A DNA stretch of 64,000 bases from Pseudonocardia humida (GTDB lineage Bacteria > Actinomycetota > Actinomycetes > Mycobacteriales > Pseudonocardiaceae), in the NCBI RefSeq assembly GCF_023898865.1, contig NZ_JAGSOV010000069.1, positions 42,386-106,385 on the forward strand, given 5' to 3'. The translations under genes and the position numbers were made by a program. Under the pieces are notes generated by a model that made no database searches, was not told the origin of the DNA, and saw only the letters and a list, made by a program, of their open reading frames with translations. This document shows positions 8,063 through 16,736 of the stretch, piece by piece. Position 1 is the first letter of the stretch, and every line of letters begins with the position of its first letter.

Positions 8063-9207
8063 CCGCACTGGAGTCCGGCCCGGAGCTGAGCACCGGGACC
8101 GGCCCCGGGTCGAGCCTGATCCCGACCCTGCCCGGCTCGGCGTACACCGACCCGGCCGTGTTCGTCGCCGAGCAGGAGCGGATCGTCGAACCGACCTGGG
8201 CGTGCGTCGCGTTGGCCGCCGACCTGGACAAGCCGGGCGCGTTCCAGAAGGTGCAGGTCGGCCGGGAGAGCGTGCTGCTCGTCCGCGGCCGCGACGGCGC
8301 GATCCGGGCGTTCCTCAACGTGTGCCGCCACCGGGGCGCGCAGCTGTGCACCGAGGAGTCCGGCGCGCTGCGGCGCAACCTGCAGTGCCCGTACCACGCC
8401 TGGACCTACGACCTCACCGGCAAGCTCGTCGCGGCGCCCAACCTGACGTCGATGCCCGACGTCGACCGCGTCGAGTACAGGCTGCACAAGGTGCACGTGA
8501 CCGAGTGGCTCGGCTACGTGTGGGTGTGCCTGGCCGAGCAACCGCCGTCCTTCGACGACGAGGTGCGCGCCGAGGTCACCGAGCGGCTGGGCACGCTGGC
8601 CGCGATCGACGCCTACGACATGGGGGAGCTGGCGCTTGGCCGGCGCATCACCTACGACGTCGCGGCCAACTGGAAGCTCATCATCGAGAACTTCATGGAG
8701 TGCTACCACTGCGCGACGATCCACCCCGAGCTCACCGCGGTGCTGCCGGAGTTCGCCGACGGCTACGCCGCCCAGTACTACGTCGGCCACGGCGCCGAGT
8801 TCGCCCCCGAGGCCCGGGGCTTCACCGTCGACGGCCGCGAGGGCGCCGAGCGCCTGCCCGGCATCGCCGACGACCAGGACCGCCGCTACTACGCCATCAC
8901 GATCAAGCCCGGCGTGTTCGTCAACCTGGTGCCCGACCACGTCATCGTGCACCGGATGACCCCCCTCGCGGCCGACCGCACCCTGGTCGTCTGCGACTGG
9001 CTGTTCGCCCCCGACGCGGTGACGTCGGGCCGCGACCTGGACGCCTCGGTGGAGCTGTTCCACCGGGTCAACGAGCAGGACTTCGCCGCCTGCGAGCGCA
9101 CCCAGCCGGCGATGAGCAGCCGGGCCTACCGGGCCGGTGGCGTCCTGGTGCCCAGCGAGCACCACATCGGCGGGTTCCACGAGTGGGTGAGCGAACGCCT
9201 GGCCTGA
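8059..9207 (+). CDS. Rieske non-haem iron oxygenase, probable glycine betaine monooxygenase (GbcA-like)
   Basis: 382 residues. The Rieske centre is C89-R-H91 (NVCRHRGAQLC) and C110-PY-H113; the mononuclear iron site is the ENFMECYHCATIHPE segment with H217 and H222. Length and motifs fit the alpha-only oxygenases that demethylate quaternary amines. With a DMG/sarcosine dehydrogenase in the same operon and betA/betB 4 kb away, the most economical role is removal of the first methyl group of glycine betaine, giving dimethylglycine and formaldehyde. The ATG at 8059 overlaps the upstream stop. An aromatic-ring dioxygenase is less likely because no beta subunit is present. Confidence 0.82.
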   Translation: MTALESGPELSTGTGPGSSLIPTLPGSAYTDPAVFVAEQERIVEPTWACVALAADLDKPGAFQKVQVGRESVLLVRGRDGAIRAFLNVCRHRGAQLCTEESGALRRNLQCPYHAWTYDLTGKLVAAPNLTSMPDVDRVEYRLHKVHVTEWLGYVWVCLAEQPPSFDDEVRAEVTERLGTLAAIDAYDMGELALGRRITYDVAANWKLIIENFMECYHCATIHPELTAVLPEFADGYAAQYYVGHGAEFAPEARGFTVDGREGAERLPGIADDQDRRYYAITIKPGVFVNLVPDHVIVHRMTPLAADRTLVVCDWLFAPDAVTSGRDLDASVELFHRVNEQDFAACERTQPAMSSRAYRAGGVLVPSEHHIGGFHEWVSERLA

Positions 9208-9223
9208 TCCCCCGGAAACGGTC

Positions 9224-10094
9224 ATGAACCGTGACCGGCTCACCACGGCCGACTTCGACGACGCCCAGCGCCGGTGCGCCAACAAGATCAACGCGCTGTA
9301 CGGCGGGACGATCTACCGCGCGGACGACGGCGACGGAGTGCTGGAGATCGACGAGTACGGCACCGCGGCCGCGGCGCTGGACGCCGCGGCGGCGAACGGT
9401 GCAGTGGCCTGGGGCGGGGTGGCGCAGGCCGCGGAGGACGACGCGGACCTGCTGTCGGACCTCGGGCACCTGGCGCTCGACGTGGTCGGGTCGGTCCCCG
9501 TGGTCGGCGAGGTGGCCGACCTGGCCAACGCCGCCTGGTACACGGCCGAAGGCGACTACCTCAACGCCGGACTGTCGGCCGCGGCCGCGGTGCCGCTCGT
9601 CGGGTGGGCGGCCACCGGGGGCAAGTTCGCCGTGAAGGGCGTGTACCTCGTCGCCGCGCGCCCGCCGTCCGGCGGACGTCCCGCCCGAGGAGCTGCCCAA
9701 CCTCCCGGGGGCCGAGGCGGGCGATCCGGTCGGCCCGCGGGCCTGCATCGACGCCGTCCACGGCCTCACGAGCCCGACTGCCGAGCAGCGGCGCACGTGG
9801 GCGGGGACGGTGACGCAGTGGACCGACGCCGGCCGGTTCGACGACGACGAGGCCGCCACGATCGCCACGATCCTGGCCTGGGCCGTCCAGGTCGAGCACG
9901 GCGACGCGCGGCCCGCCCTGCTGGCCGCGCTGGACGGCCTGGCCCGCCGGGACCGGGTCCCGCCGTGGGCGCTGGAGCAGGTACTGGCCCGCCTGCCCGA
10001 CAGCGGGCTCGACGAGTCCGAATGCGCTCTGCGGTCGAACCTGGTCACGGCCCTCGGAGCGCACCGCGAGCGCATCCGGACCGATCCGCCGTGA
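9224..10094 (+). pseudogene. Decayed polymorphic-toxin-like gene: pre-toxin module plus frameshifted C-terminal module
   Basis: From the ATG at 9224 about 145 residues read well. The segment around SVPVVGEVADLANAAWYTAEGD, followed by LNAGLSAAAAVPLVGW, is the hydrophobic pre-toxin region found just before toxin domains in actinobacterial polymorphic toxins. Near 9655-9670 the coding signal switches frame: the original frame becomes arginine/glycine-rich nonsense, while the frame ending at the TGA 10092-10094 gives a sensible helical module (EQRRTWAGTVTQWTDAGRFD and RRDRVPPWALEQVLARL). A one-base indel best explains this; two separate overlapping genes is the alternative, with a GTG at 9810. 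No toxin catalytic motif remains. Confidence 0.6.
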
Positions 10095-10246
10095 CCTCCG
10101 TGCCGGGCAGGACCTGGGACGGTCCACACGCAGGCGACCCGATGGACGTGCCGCGCCCGGACTGCGACCGGTGCGACGTCGCCGTGTCGAACCCCGCACC
10201 GCTGCTCGGCCCCGAGCCCGGGTACCAGTCGGAGCAGGGGTCGTGA
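10091..10246 (+). CDS. Small hypothetical protein
   Basis: 51 residues from a GTG that overlaps the preceding stop (GTGA at 10091-10094). It contains one CDRC pair (PRPDCDRCDVAV) and is otherwise proline-rich and featureless. The overlap favours coupled translation, but no family is recognised and it may be debris of the decaying toxin locus. Confidence 0.25.
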   Translation: MTSVPGRTWDGPHAGDPMDVPRPDCDRCDVAVSNPAPLLGPEPGYQSEQGS

Positions 10247-10319
10247 CCTGGCGCGGAGCGAGGACCATCGGTCCGGCGAGGTGCCTGTCGACCCTGCACC
10301 GGATGACGTGCTCGGACCC

Positions 10320-10508
10320 GGCCCGCCGGTGCGCGCGTCGCGCTGCTGACCGCGCTCGCCGCCCTGGCCGCCCGCGACCGCGTCCCGCCGTGGGCGCTGG
10401 AGCAGGGTGCTCGCCGAGCTGCCGCCCGCCGAGCTCGACGAGGTCGAGCGGCCCCTGCGGGAGGACCTGGCCGTCGCGCTCGCCGGTCACCGCGAGCGGG
10501 CGCGCTGA
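10320..10508 (+). pseudogene. Frameshifted second copy of the C-terminal module at 9810-10094
   Basis: Read with one frame correction, this segment gives an alanine-rich start followed by ARDRVPPWALEQ, then VLAELPPAELDEVERPLRED and ALAGHRERAR, a clear paralogue of the module ending at 10094 (RRDRVPPWALEQVLARL onward). An extra G in GAGCAGGGTGCTCGCC near 10406-10412 breaks the frame, and no start codon is evident. Tandem duplication of a small partner module followed by decay is common for immunity genes beside toxin cassettes. It runs convergently into the MFS gene. Confidence 0.55.
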
Positions 10509-11716
10509 CCGGCCCGCACCCGCGTCCGCGCCGCCCACCGGGCCGCCCCCGGCACGGCGCAGCCCGCGACCAGGAAGATCCCGGCCGCCAGCACCCACCC
10601 GCCCGGGCCCCACCCGTCGAGCGCGAGGGTGAACAGGCCGGGCCCGACCATCTGCACCGTCGCAGTCGCCGCCTCGGTGGCCCCCTGGTAGGCGCCGCGG
10701 TCCTCCTCGCGCATGTACCCCAGCGACAGCGTCCACCCGGCCGCCACGTAGCCCAGCTCCCCGGCCAGGTGCAGCACGCCCGCCCCGACGACCACGGCGG
10801 CGGCGACGACGCCAGCGCCCGATCCCGTCGTGGCCAGCAGCAGGCACGCCGCCGCGAGCACCACCCCGGACCAGGCCGCGGTCCGCGCGGCCTGGTCCGG
10901 CGTGCGCGCCAGCCGCCCGGCGGGCACCTGGCCCAGCGCGATCCCCACCGAGCTGAGCACGACCATCGCCCCGGACAGCGCGAGCGGCAGGTCGGTGTGC
11001 CCGGCGATCCACAGCGGCAGGCCCGTCGACAGCATCGCCCAGCACAGCGACAGCACCGCGGTCACGCCGACCAGCGCGCAGTACGGCCGGTCCCGCAGCA
11101 CCGACCGCAGGCCCCGGCGCGCCCGCGGCTCCGGGCGACCGGGCGCGGGCACGCCCAGCGTCATCACGGCCAGCACGAGGAACGCGACGACGGTGCCGAC
11201 GATGGCGACCCGGTAGGCGCCCGGCTGGTCGAGGGCGAGCACGAGCGCGCCCGCCCCGGCGCCGACGGCGTTGCCGGCGTGCTGGGCCACGCGCTGGCCC
11301 GCGAGGGCGCGCACGCGGGCGGCCTGCTCGCTCACCAGTCCCGCCACCAGGGCCGTGCGCACCGCGGAGCCGCCGTTGGCCAGGGCCACGAACGCCACGG
11401 TGGCCAGCAGGAACACCGGCAGCGACGCGGCCGGCAGGTACCCGGCCATGGCGGCGGCGCGCACGGCGGTGAGCGCGACGAGCAGGCGGCGCGGGTCGAG
11501 CCGGTCGGCCAGCGCGCCGATCGGCGCCGCGGCGACCAGCCCGGCCGCCCCGGCGACCGCCATGCCCAGGCCGACGGTGGCGGGGGAGTGGCCGAGCACG
11601 CGGGTGAGGTAGAGCGCCCAGATCGTGAACCACAGCCCGTCGCCGATCGCGGAGACGCCGCGCCCCCACAGGAGCCGGCGCAGTCCGACGTCCGCCGCTG
11701 TCCGTGTCGCCGCCAT
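10487..11716 (-). CDS. MFS transporter (probable drug exporter)
   Basis: 409 residues from the ATG at 11716, preceded by AAGGGTGA as ribosome site; this start is preferred over further-upstream codons that would fall inside the operator. About 12 hydrophobic helices are visible. The loop 2-3 signature GALADRLDPRRLLV matches the drug/proton antiporter A-motif (GxLaDrxxxkxxl). It is divergent from an ArsR-type regulator across a 30-bp palindrome, the usual layout of a self-regulated efflux pair. Confidence 0.88.
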   Translation of the reverse strand: MAATRTAADVGLRRLLWGRGVSAIGDGLWFTIWALYLTRVLGHSPATVGLGMAVAGAAGLVAAAPIGALADRLDPRRLLVALTAVRAAAMAGYLPAASLPVFLLATVAFVALANGGSAVRTALVAGLVSEQAARVRALAGQRVAQHAGNAVGAGAGALVLALDQPGAYRVAIVGTVVAFLVLAVMTLGVPAPGRPEPRARRGLRSVLRDRPYCALVGVTAVLSLCWAMLSTGLPLWIAGHTDLPLALSGAMVVLSSVGIALGQVPAGRLARTPDQAARTAAWSGVVLAAACLLLATTGSGAGVVAAAVVVGAGVLHLAGELGYVAAGWTLSLGYMREEDRGAYQGATEAATATVQMVGPGLFTLALDGWGPGGWVLAAGIFLVAGCAVPGAARWAARTRVRAGQRARSR

Positions 11717-11719
11717 CGC

Positions 11720-11749
11720 GTCACCCTTCACGAGATCGTGAAGGGTGAC
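11720..11749. promoter_or_regulatory. 30-bp palindromic operator between MFS and ArsR genes
   Basis: GTCACCCTTCACGA (11720-11733), a 2-base centre, and its exact reverse complement (11736-11749). It overlaps the translation-initiation region of the MFS gene and lies 15 bp before the ArsR start, so binding would shut both divergent genes. The ArsR-type protein next door is the obvious ligand. Confidence 0.8.
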
Positions 11750-11763
11750 CGTAGGCTGCTGTG

Positions 11764-12519
11764 ATGCTTCAGGCAACTCTGAATGGTGATAGTGTGACCG
11801 GGGTGGCGGGCTGGACGGACCCCGAGGAGCCGGTGCTGGCCTCGGCGACCGCGCTGGCCGCCGAGCTGGCCGACCCGATCCGGCTCACCGCCCTGCAGCT
11901 GCTGGCCGCGGAGGGCCCGCACACGATGAGCAGGCTGGTGGCCGCCCTCGAGGTCAGCGCGCCCCGCCTCGGCAACCACCTCGCCCGGCTGCGCGCCGCC
12001 GGCCTGGTCGAGGTCGAGCACGCCGGTCGGCACGCCATCTACCGCATCGCCCGCCCCGGCCTGGCCGACGTGCTCGCCGCGCTGTCGCGCTACGCGGGCG
12101 ACGCGCTCCCCACCGCGCGACCGGGCCGCGAGGTCACCGCCGACGACATCGCGCACACCTGCTACGACCACGCCGCAGGCCGGCTCGGCGTCGCGCTGCT
12201 GGGCCACCTCGTCGAGCGCGGCGCCCTGACCGCTCCCGACGGCCGCGACGAGGAGCTGGCGCTGGGACCCGACCCGGCGGCCCTCGCCGCACTCGGCATC
12301 GACCCCGCCGCGCTCGACACGGGCCGGCGGAAGCCGGCCACCGCCTGCCTGGACCGCATCCACCGGCTGCCGCACCTCGGCGGTGCGCTCGGGGCGCGGG
12401 TGCTCGACCGGCTGGTCGAGCAGGGGTTGCTGGCCCGCGAGGAGGGCACCCGGGTCCTCGTCGTGACCGCCGCGGGCCGGCGCGACCTGCCGCGGATGGT
12501 GCCGACCTTCTCGGTGTAG
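11764..12519 (+). CDS. ArsR family transcriptional regulator
   Basis: About 251 residues. A winged-helix domain occupies residues ~25-100 (ADPIRLTALQLLAAEGPHTM; VSAPRLGNHLARLRAAGLVEV; GRHAIYRI as wing). It is followed by a C-terminal half with a second DUF2087-like DNA-binding segment (LDRIHRLPHLGGALGARVLD), a layout seen in long ArsR proteins. No CxC metal site is visible, so it is probably not metal-sensing. GTG 11761, ATG 11764 and GTG 11794 are all possible starts. Almost certainly controls the divergent MFS gene through the 11720-11749 palindrome. Confidence 0.85.
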   Translation: MLQATLNGDSVTGVAGWTDPEEPVLASATALAAELADPIRLTALQLLAAEGPHTMSRLVAALEVSAPRLGNHLARLRAAGLVEVEHAGRHAIYRIARPGLADVLAALSRYAGDALPTARPGREVTADDIAHTCYDHAAGRLGVALLGHLVERGALTAPDGRDEELALGPDPAALAALGIDPAALDTGRRKPATACLDRIHRLPHLGGALGARVLDRLVEQGLLAREEGTRVLVVTAAGRRDLPRMVPTFSV

Positions 12520-12598
12520 GACCGCGGGAGCCACGGGCCCTCTCCGAGTTCCCCGGGACACCGCGGGCACCGTGTGGTCGCCGCGCACACGTTCTGAC

Positions 12599-12649
12599 GT
12601 GCGCGCGGTGGATGCAGGGTGCGCGCGGTGCCGGACGGTGTGCGCGGTG
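12599..12649. repeat. Three direct repeats GTGCGCGCGGTG
   Basis: Copies at 12599-12610 and 12619-12630 are identical; a third at 12638-12649 has one change (GTGTGCGCGGTG). The period is 19-20 bp, two helical turns. They lie between the converging ends of the ArsR and IclR genes, where an operator is not expected. Confidence 0.5.
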
Positions 12650-12676
12650 GCGGCATCGCCCGGCCGCGGGCGAGGG

Positions 12677-13462
12677 TCAGTCGCCGAACCAGCCCATCCG
12701 GCGGCTGATCTCGCCGGCCCCGGCCACCAGCGCGTCGATCCGTTCCAGGAGCAGCTCCGGGCCGAGGCGGTAGGACGGCCCGCTGAGGCTCAGGGCCGCG
12801 ACGACCCGGCCGGAGCCGTCCAGGACCGGTGCCGCGGCGGCGTTGAGGCCGAGCTCGTACTCCTCGCAGGCGATGGCGTAGCCGCGCAGGCGGACCTGCT
12901 CGAGGTCGCGCTCCAGGTCCTCGGCGGAGAGCGTGTGCGGCGTCACTGGCGCGGTGCCGCTCGCGGTCAGCACCTTGGCCCGGTGGGCGGGCGCCAGGTT
13001 GGCCAGCAGCACCTTGCCGCTGGACGTGCAGTGCAGCGGGGTCAGCCTGCCCACCCAGTTGCGGGTGGCCACGGTGGAGGGCCCGAGTGCCTGGTCGACG
13101 TTGACCGCGTAGTGCTCCTGCAGGATCGCCAGGTTGATCGTCTCGCCGAACTCGTCGGCGAGCCTGCGGCACACCTCGCGGCCCTGGCGGGTGATGTCGA
13201 GCCGGTCGGAGACCGCGCCGGCCAGCGGGATCAGCCCGAAGCCGAGGCGGTACTTGCCGCGCTCACCGGTCTGCTCGACCAGCCCGCGGCCCTCCAGCGC
13301 CCCGAGCAGCCGGAACGCCGTCGACTTGTGCACGTCGATCTCGGCGGCGACATCGCTGACGCCCACCTCGCCGCGCCGGGCGAGGATCTCCAGCACCGAG
13401 ATCGCCCGGTCGACCGACTGGACACCCCCGTCCCGGCTTCCCGGTCCGCTTTTGTTGCCCAT
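12677..13462 (-). CDS. IclR family transcriptional regulator
   Basis: 261 residues from the ATG at 13462. An N-terminal winged HTH (SVDRAISVLEILARRGEVGV; VHKSTAFRLLGALEGRGLVEQ) precedes the GAF-like effector domain typical of IclR (LHCTSSGKVLLANLAP; RGYAIACEEYELGLNAAAAPV). It is divergent from betB with only 54 bp between starts, so it very probably controls the betB-betA operon in response to choline, betaine or a breakdown product, and perhaps the demethylation operon at 5307. Confidence 0.9.
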   Translation of the reverse strand: MGNKSGPGSRDGGVQSVDRAISVLEILARRGEVGVSDVAAEIDVHKSTAFRLLGALEGRGLVEQTGERGKYRLGFGLIPLAGAVSDRLDITRQGREVCRRLADEFGETINLAILQEHYAVNVDQALGPSTVATRNWVGRLTPLHCTSSGKVLLANLAPAHRAKVLTASGTAPVTPHTLSAEDLERDLEQVRLRGYAIACEEYELGLNAAAAPVLDGSGRVVAALSLSGPSYRLGPELLLERIDALVAGAGEISRRMGWFGD

Positions 13463-13516
13463 GGCGAAACTATATGCGGCAAATCGAACACCGATGCTTG
13501 ACGTGGGCAGAACAGG

Positions 13517-15004
13517 GTGGACGATCTCCTCGTGCCCAGCCTCTACATCGACGGAGCGTGGACCGCGGGGTCCGGCGGCGTCGCGGACGTCGTCAACCCC
13601 TTCGACGGGAGCGTGGTCGAGACCGTCGACCAAGCCGGGCCCGACGACGTCGAGCGCGCGGTGGCGGCGGCGCGCGCCGCGTTCGACACGGGGCCCTGGC
13701 GGACCACGACGGTGGCCGAGCGCAGCGCGCTGCTGCACCGGGTGGCCGACCTGCTCCAGCGCGACAAGGAGCGGATCGCGCACACCGAGACCCTCGACAC
13801 CGGCAAGACCCTGCGCGAGAGCCGGATCGACGTCGACGACGTCACGGCCGTCTTCCGCTACTACGCCGACCTCGTCGCCGCGCAGTCGGCCGGGCGGCTG
13901 GTCGACACCGGCCAGCCCGCGGTCGTCTCCCGGGTGGTGCACGAGCCGGTCGGCGTCTGCGTGCTGATCACGCCGTGGAACTACCCGCTGCTGCAGCTGT
14001 CCTGGAAGGTCGCGCCCGCGCTGGCCGCCGGCAACACCTGCGTGATCAAGCCGAGTGAGGTCACCCCGCTGACCAGCGTGCAGCTGGTCGAGCTGCTGGC
14101 CGAGGCCGGCACCCCGCCGGGGGTGGTCAACATCCTGCTCGGCACCGGACCCGCCGTCGGCGCGCCGCTCACCTCGCACGACGACGTCGACATGGTCAGC
14201 TTCACCGGCGGCCTGGCCACCGGTCAGGCGATCATCCGGGCGTCCGCGGCGACCGTGAAGCGGGTCGCGGTCGAGCTGGGCGGCAAGAACCCGAACCTGG
14301 TGTTCGCCGACGCCGACCTCGAGGCCGCCGTCGACGGCGCGCTGACCGCGGTGTTCCTGCACTCGGGCCAGGTCTGCTCGGCCGGTGCCCGGCTGATCGT
14401 CGAGAGCTCGCTGCACGACGAGTTCGTCGCCGAGCTGGCCCGGCGGGCCGAGCTGATCCGGCCGGGCAACGGCCTGACCGAGGACGTCGAGGTCGGGCCG
14501 CTGGTCTCGGCGGCGCACCTGGCCAAGATCGAGGGGTTCGTCGAGTCGGCGACGGCCGAGGGGGCCACGCTGGTCACCGGGGGCAGGCGCCCGGACGACC
14601 CGGAGCTGGCCGGCGGCTTCTTCTACCTGCCCACGATCTTCACCGACGTCCGCCGGGACATGCGGGTGGTCCGCGAGGAGACCTTCGGCCCGATCCTGAC
14701 CGTCGAGCGCTTCGAGACCGAGGCCGAGGCCATCGAGCTGGGCAACGACACCGAGTACGGGCTGTCGGGCGGCGTGTGGACGAGCGACGCCGGCCGCGCC
14801 GAGCGGGTGTCCGCCGCCCTGCGGCACGGCACCGTGTGGGTCAACGACTTCGGCCCGTACCTCCCGGGGGCCGAGTGGGGTGGGTTCAAGCGCTCCGGCA
14901 ACGGCCGCGAGCTCGGGCCGACCGGCCTGGCCGAGTACCAGGAGCACAAGCACATCTGGCACAACACCGCGCCGTCGCCGATGCGGTGGTTCCGAGAGGA
15001 GTGA
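13517..15004 (+). CDS. betB: Betaine-aldehyde dehydrogenase
   Basis: 495-residue NAD-dependent aldehyde dehydrogenase with all active-site elements: N155 (ITPWNYPLLQ), K178 (VIKPSEVTP), E253 (VELGGKNPN) and the nucleophile C287 (HSGQVCSAG). It oxidises betaine aldehyde to glycine betaine. Identity as BetB rather than another ALDH rests on the choline-dehydrogenase-like gene that follows after 1 bp of spacing and on the betaine-demethylating operon nearby. The start is GTG 13517; GTG 13532 is an alternative. Confidence 0.85.
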   Translation: MDDLLVPSLYIDGAWTAGSGGVADVVNPFDGSVVETVDQAGPDDVERAVAAARAAFDTGPWRTTTVAERSALLHRVADLLQRDKERIAHTETLDTGKTLRESRIDVDDVTAVFRYYADLVAAQSAGRLVDTGQPAVVSRVVHEPVGVCVLITPWNYPLLQLSWKVAPALAAGNTCVIKPSEVTPLTSVQLVELLAEAGTPPGVVNILLGTGPAVGAPLTSHDDVDMVSFTGGLATGQAIIRASAATVKRVAVELGGKNPNLVFADADLEAAVDGALTAVFLHSGQVCSAGARLIVESSLHDEFVAELARRAELIRPGNGLTEDVEVGPLVSAAHLAKIEGFVESATAEGATLVTGGRRPDDPELAGGFFYLPTIFTDVRRDMRVVREETFGPILTVERFETEAEAIELGNDTEYGLSGGVWTSDAGRAERVSAALRHGTVWVNDFGPYLPGAEWGGFKRSGNGRELGPTGLAEYQEHKHIWHNTAPSPMRWFREE

Positions 15005-15005
15005 C

Positions 15006-16610
15006 GTGGGTTCTTCTCACGACGACGGGCTCGCCGATCTCGGCGACAGCCGGTCGCCGGGCCGCAGCATCGGCGAGTTCGACTACGTGGTGGTCGGCGG
15101 CGGGTCGTCGGGGTGCGCGCTGGCCGCGCGGCTGTCCGAGGACCCCGCCGTCACCGTCTGCCTGCTGGAGGCCGGGCCGACGGACGTGGACAACCCGGCG
15201 ATCCTGCGGCTGACCGACTGGATGGCGCTGCTCGACTCCGGCTTCGACTGGGACTACCTGGTCGAGCCGCAGGAGAACGGCAACTCGTTCCTGCGCCACG
15301 CGCGGGCGAAGGTGCTGGGCGGCTGCTCGTCGCACAACTCGTGCATCGCCTTCTGGACCCCGCGCGAGGACCTCGACGAGTGGGCCGCGATGGGCAACAC
15401 CGGGTGGAGCGCCGACGAGTGCTGGCCGCTCATCCGCCGCCTGGAGACCAACGACGGCCCGTGGGACGGGCACGGCCGCTCGGGCCCGGTCAACCTCATG
15501 CAGGTCCAGCCCGACGACCCGTGCGGGGTCGCCGTGCTGGAGGCCGCGGCCGCCGTCGGCCTGCCCACCGTGCGGTTCAACGAGGGCGAGACGGTCTGCG
15601 AGGGCGCCGGGTTCTTCCAGATCAACCGGCTGGCCGACGGCACCCGGGCGTCGTCGTCGGTGAGCTACCTGCACCCGGTCATGGCCACCAGGTCGAACCT
15701 GGAGGTGATCACCGGCGCCTGGGCCTCGCGCGTGCTGTTCGAGGGCACCCGGGCCAGCGGGGTGGAGTACCAGCAGGACATCGGGCCGGGCAGGCGCACG
15801 GTCACCGCGCGCCGCGAGGTGGTCCTGTCCGCGGGCGCGATCGACACCCCGAAGCTGCTCATGCTCTCCGGGATCGGCCCGGCCGAGCACCTGCGCGAGT
15901 TCGGGATCGACGTGCTGGTCGACGCCCCCGGCGTCGGCTCCGACCTCGACGACCACGTCGAGGGCCTGGTCATGTGGGACGCGGCCAAGCCGATGGTCGA
16001 GAAGTCCACGCAGTGGTGGGAGATCGGGCTGTTCTCCCGCACCGACCCCGGCCTGGACCGGCCCGACCTGATGATGCACTACGGCTCGGTGCCGTTCGAC
16101 CTGAACACGGTGCGCTGGGGCTACCCGACCACCGACAACGGCTTCTGCCTCACCCCGAACGTCACCCGCGGCCGCTCCCGGGGCACCGTCCGGCTGCGCT
16201 CGCGCGACTTCCGCGACCGCGCGCGCGTCGACCCGCGGTACTTCACCGACCCCGAGGGCCACGACATGGCGGTCATGACGGCCGGCATCCGGCTGGCCCG
16301 CCGGATCGCCGAGCAGCCCGCGCTGGCGGAGTGGGTGGCCCGCGAACTGGCCCCGGGCCCGGACGCGACCACCGACGACGAGCTCGCCGACTACATCCGC
16401 AAGACCCACAACACCGTCTACCACCCGGCCTGCACGGCGCGGATGGGACCGGACGGCGACCCGGGTGCCGTGGTGGACCCCCGACTGCGGGTGCGCGGGG
16501 TCGACGGGCTGCGCGTGGCCGACGCCTCGGTCCTGCCGTTCCTGCCGGCGATCAACCCGAACATCACCTGCATGATGATCGGGGAGAAGGCGGCCGACCT
16601 GCTGCGCTGA
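15006..16610 (+). CDS. betA: GMC-family oxidoreductase, probable choline dehydrogenase
   Basis: 534-residue flavoprotein of the glucose-methanol-choline family. The FAD motif VVGGGSSGCALAARLSEDP is near residue 25. The GMC signature region LGGCSSHNSCIAFWTPRED is around 100-120, and the C-terminal catalytic His/Asn pair sits in YHPACTARMGPDGDPGAVVD and INPNITCMMIGEKAADLL. It oxidises choline to betaine aldehyde, feeding betB upstream. The GTG at 15006 follows GAGGAG and lies 1 bp after the betB stop, so the genes are one operon. The ~18 residues before the FAD motif are unusually acidic. Confidence 0.85.
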   Translation: MGSSHDDGLADLGDSRSPGRSIGEFDYVVVGGGSSGCALAARLSEDPAVTVCLLEAGPTDVDNPAILRLTDWMALLDSGFDWDYLVEPQENGNSFLRHARAKVLGGCSSHNSCIAFWTPREDLDEWAAMGNTGWSADECWPLIRRLETNDGPWDGHGRSGPVNLMQVQPDDPCGVAVLEAAAAVGLPTVRFNEGETVCEGAGFFQINRLADGTRASSSVSYLHPVMATRSNLEVITGAWASRVLFEGTRASGVEYQQDIGPGRRTVTARREVVLSAGAIDTPKLLMLSGIGPAEHLREFGIDVLVDAPGVGSDLDDHVEGLVMWDAAKPMVEKSTQWWEIGLFSRTDPGLDRPDLMMHYGSVPFDLNTVRWGYPTTDNGFCLTPNVTRGRSRGTVRLRSRDFRDRARVDPRYFTDPEGHDMAVMTAGIRLARRIAEQPALAEWVARELAPGPDATTDDELADYIRKTHNTVYHPACTARMGPDGDPGAVVDPRLRVRGVDGLRVADASVLPFLPAINPNITCMMIGEKAADLLR

Positions 16611-16736
16611 CGGTCTTGCCGGACATGTCCGACAACTGCTTCCGCGCTGGTAGCGATAGGCGTGAACCCGCCGCGGCGCCCGCCGCGGGCGGGCCCCTGG
16701 GGCCGGAGACCGCCGTCACGGTGCTGACATGGTGCG

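Noticed and set aside
8059..9207. Aromatic-ring-hydroxylating dioxygenase
   Set aside because: No beta subunit or ring-cleavage gene nearby; overlap with a dimethylglycine/sarcosine-type dehydrogenase and proximity of betA/betB favour betaine demethylation.
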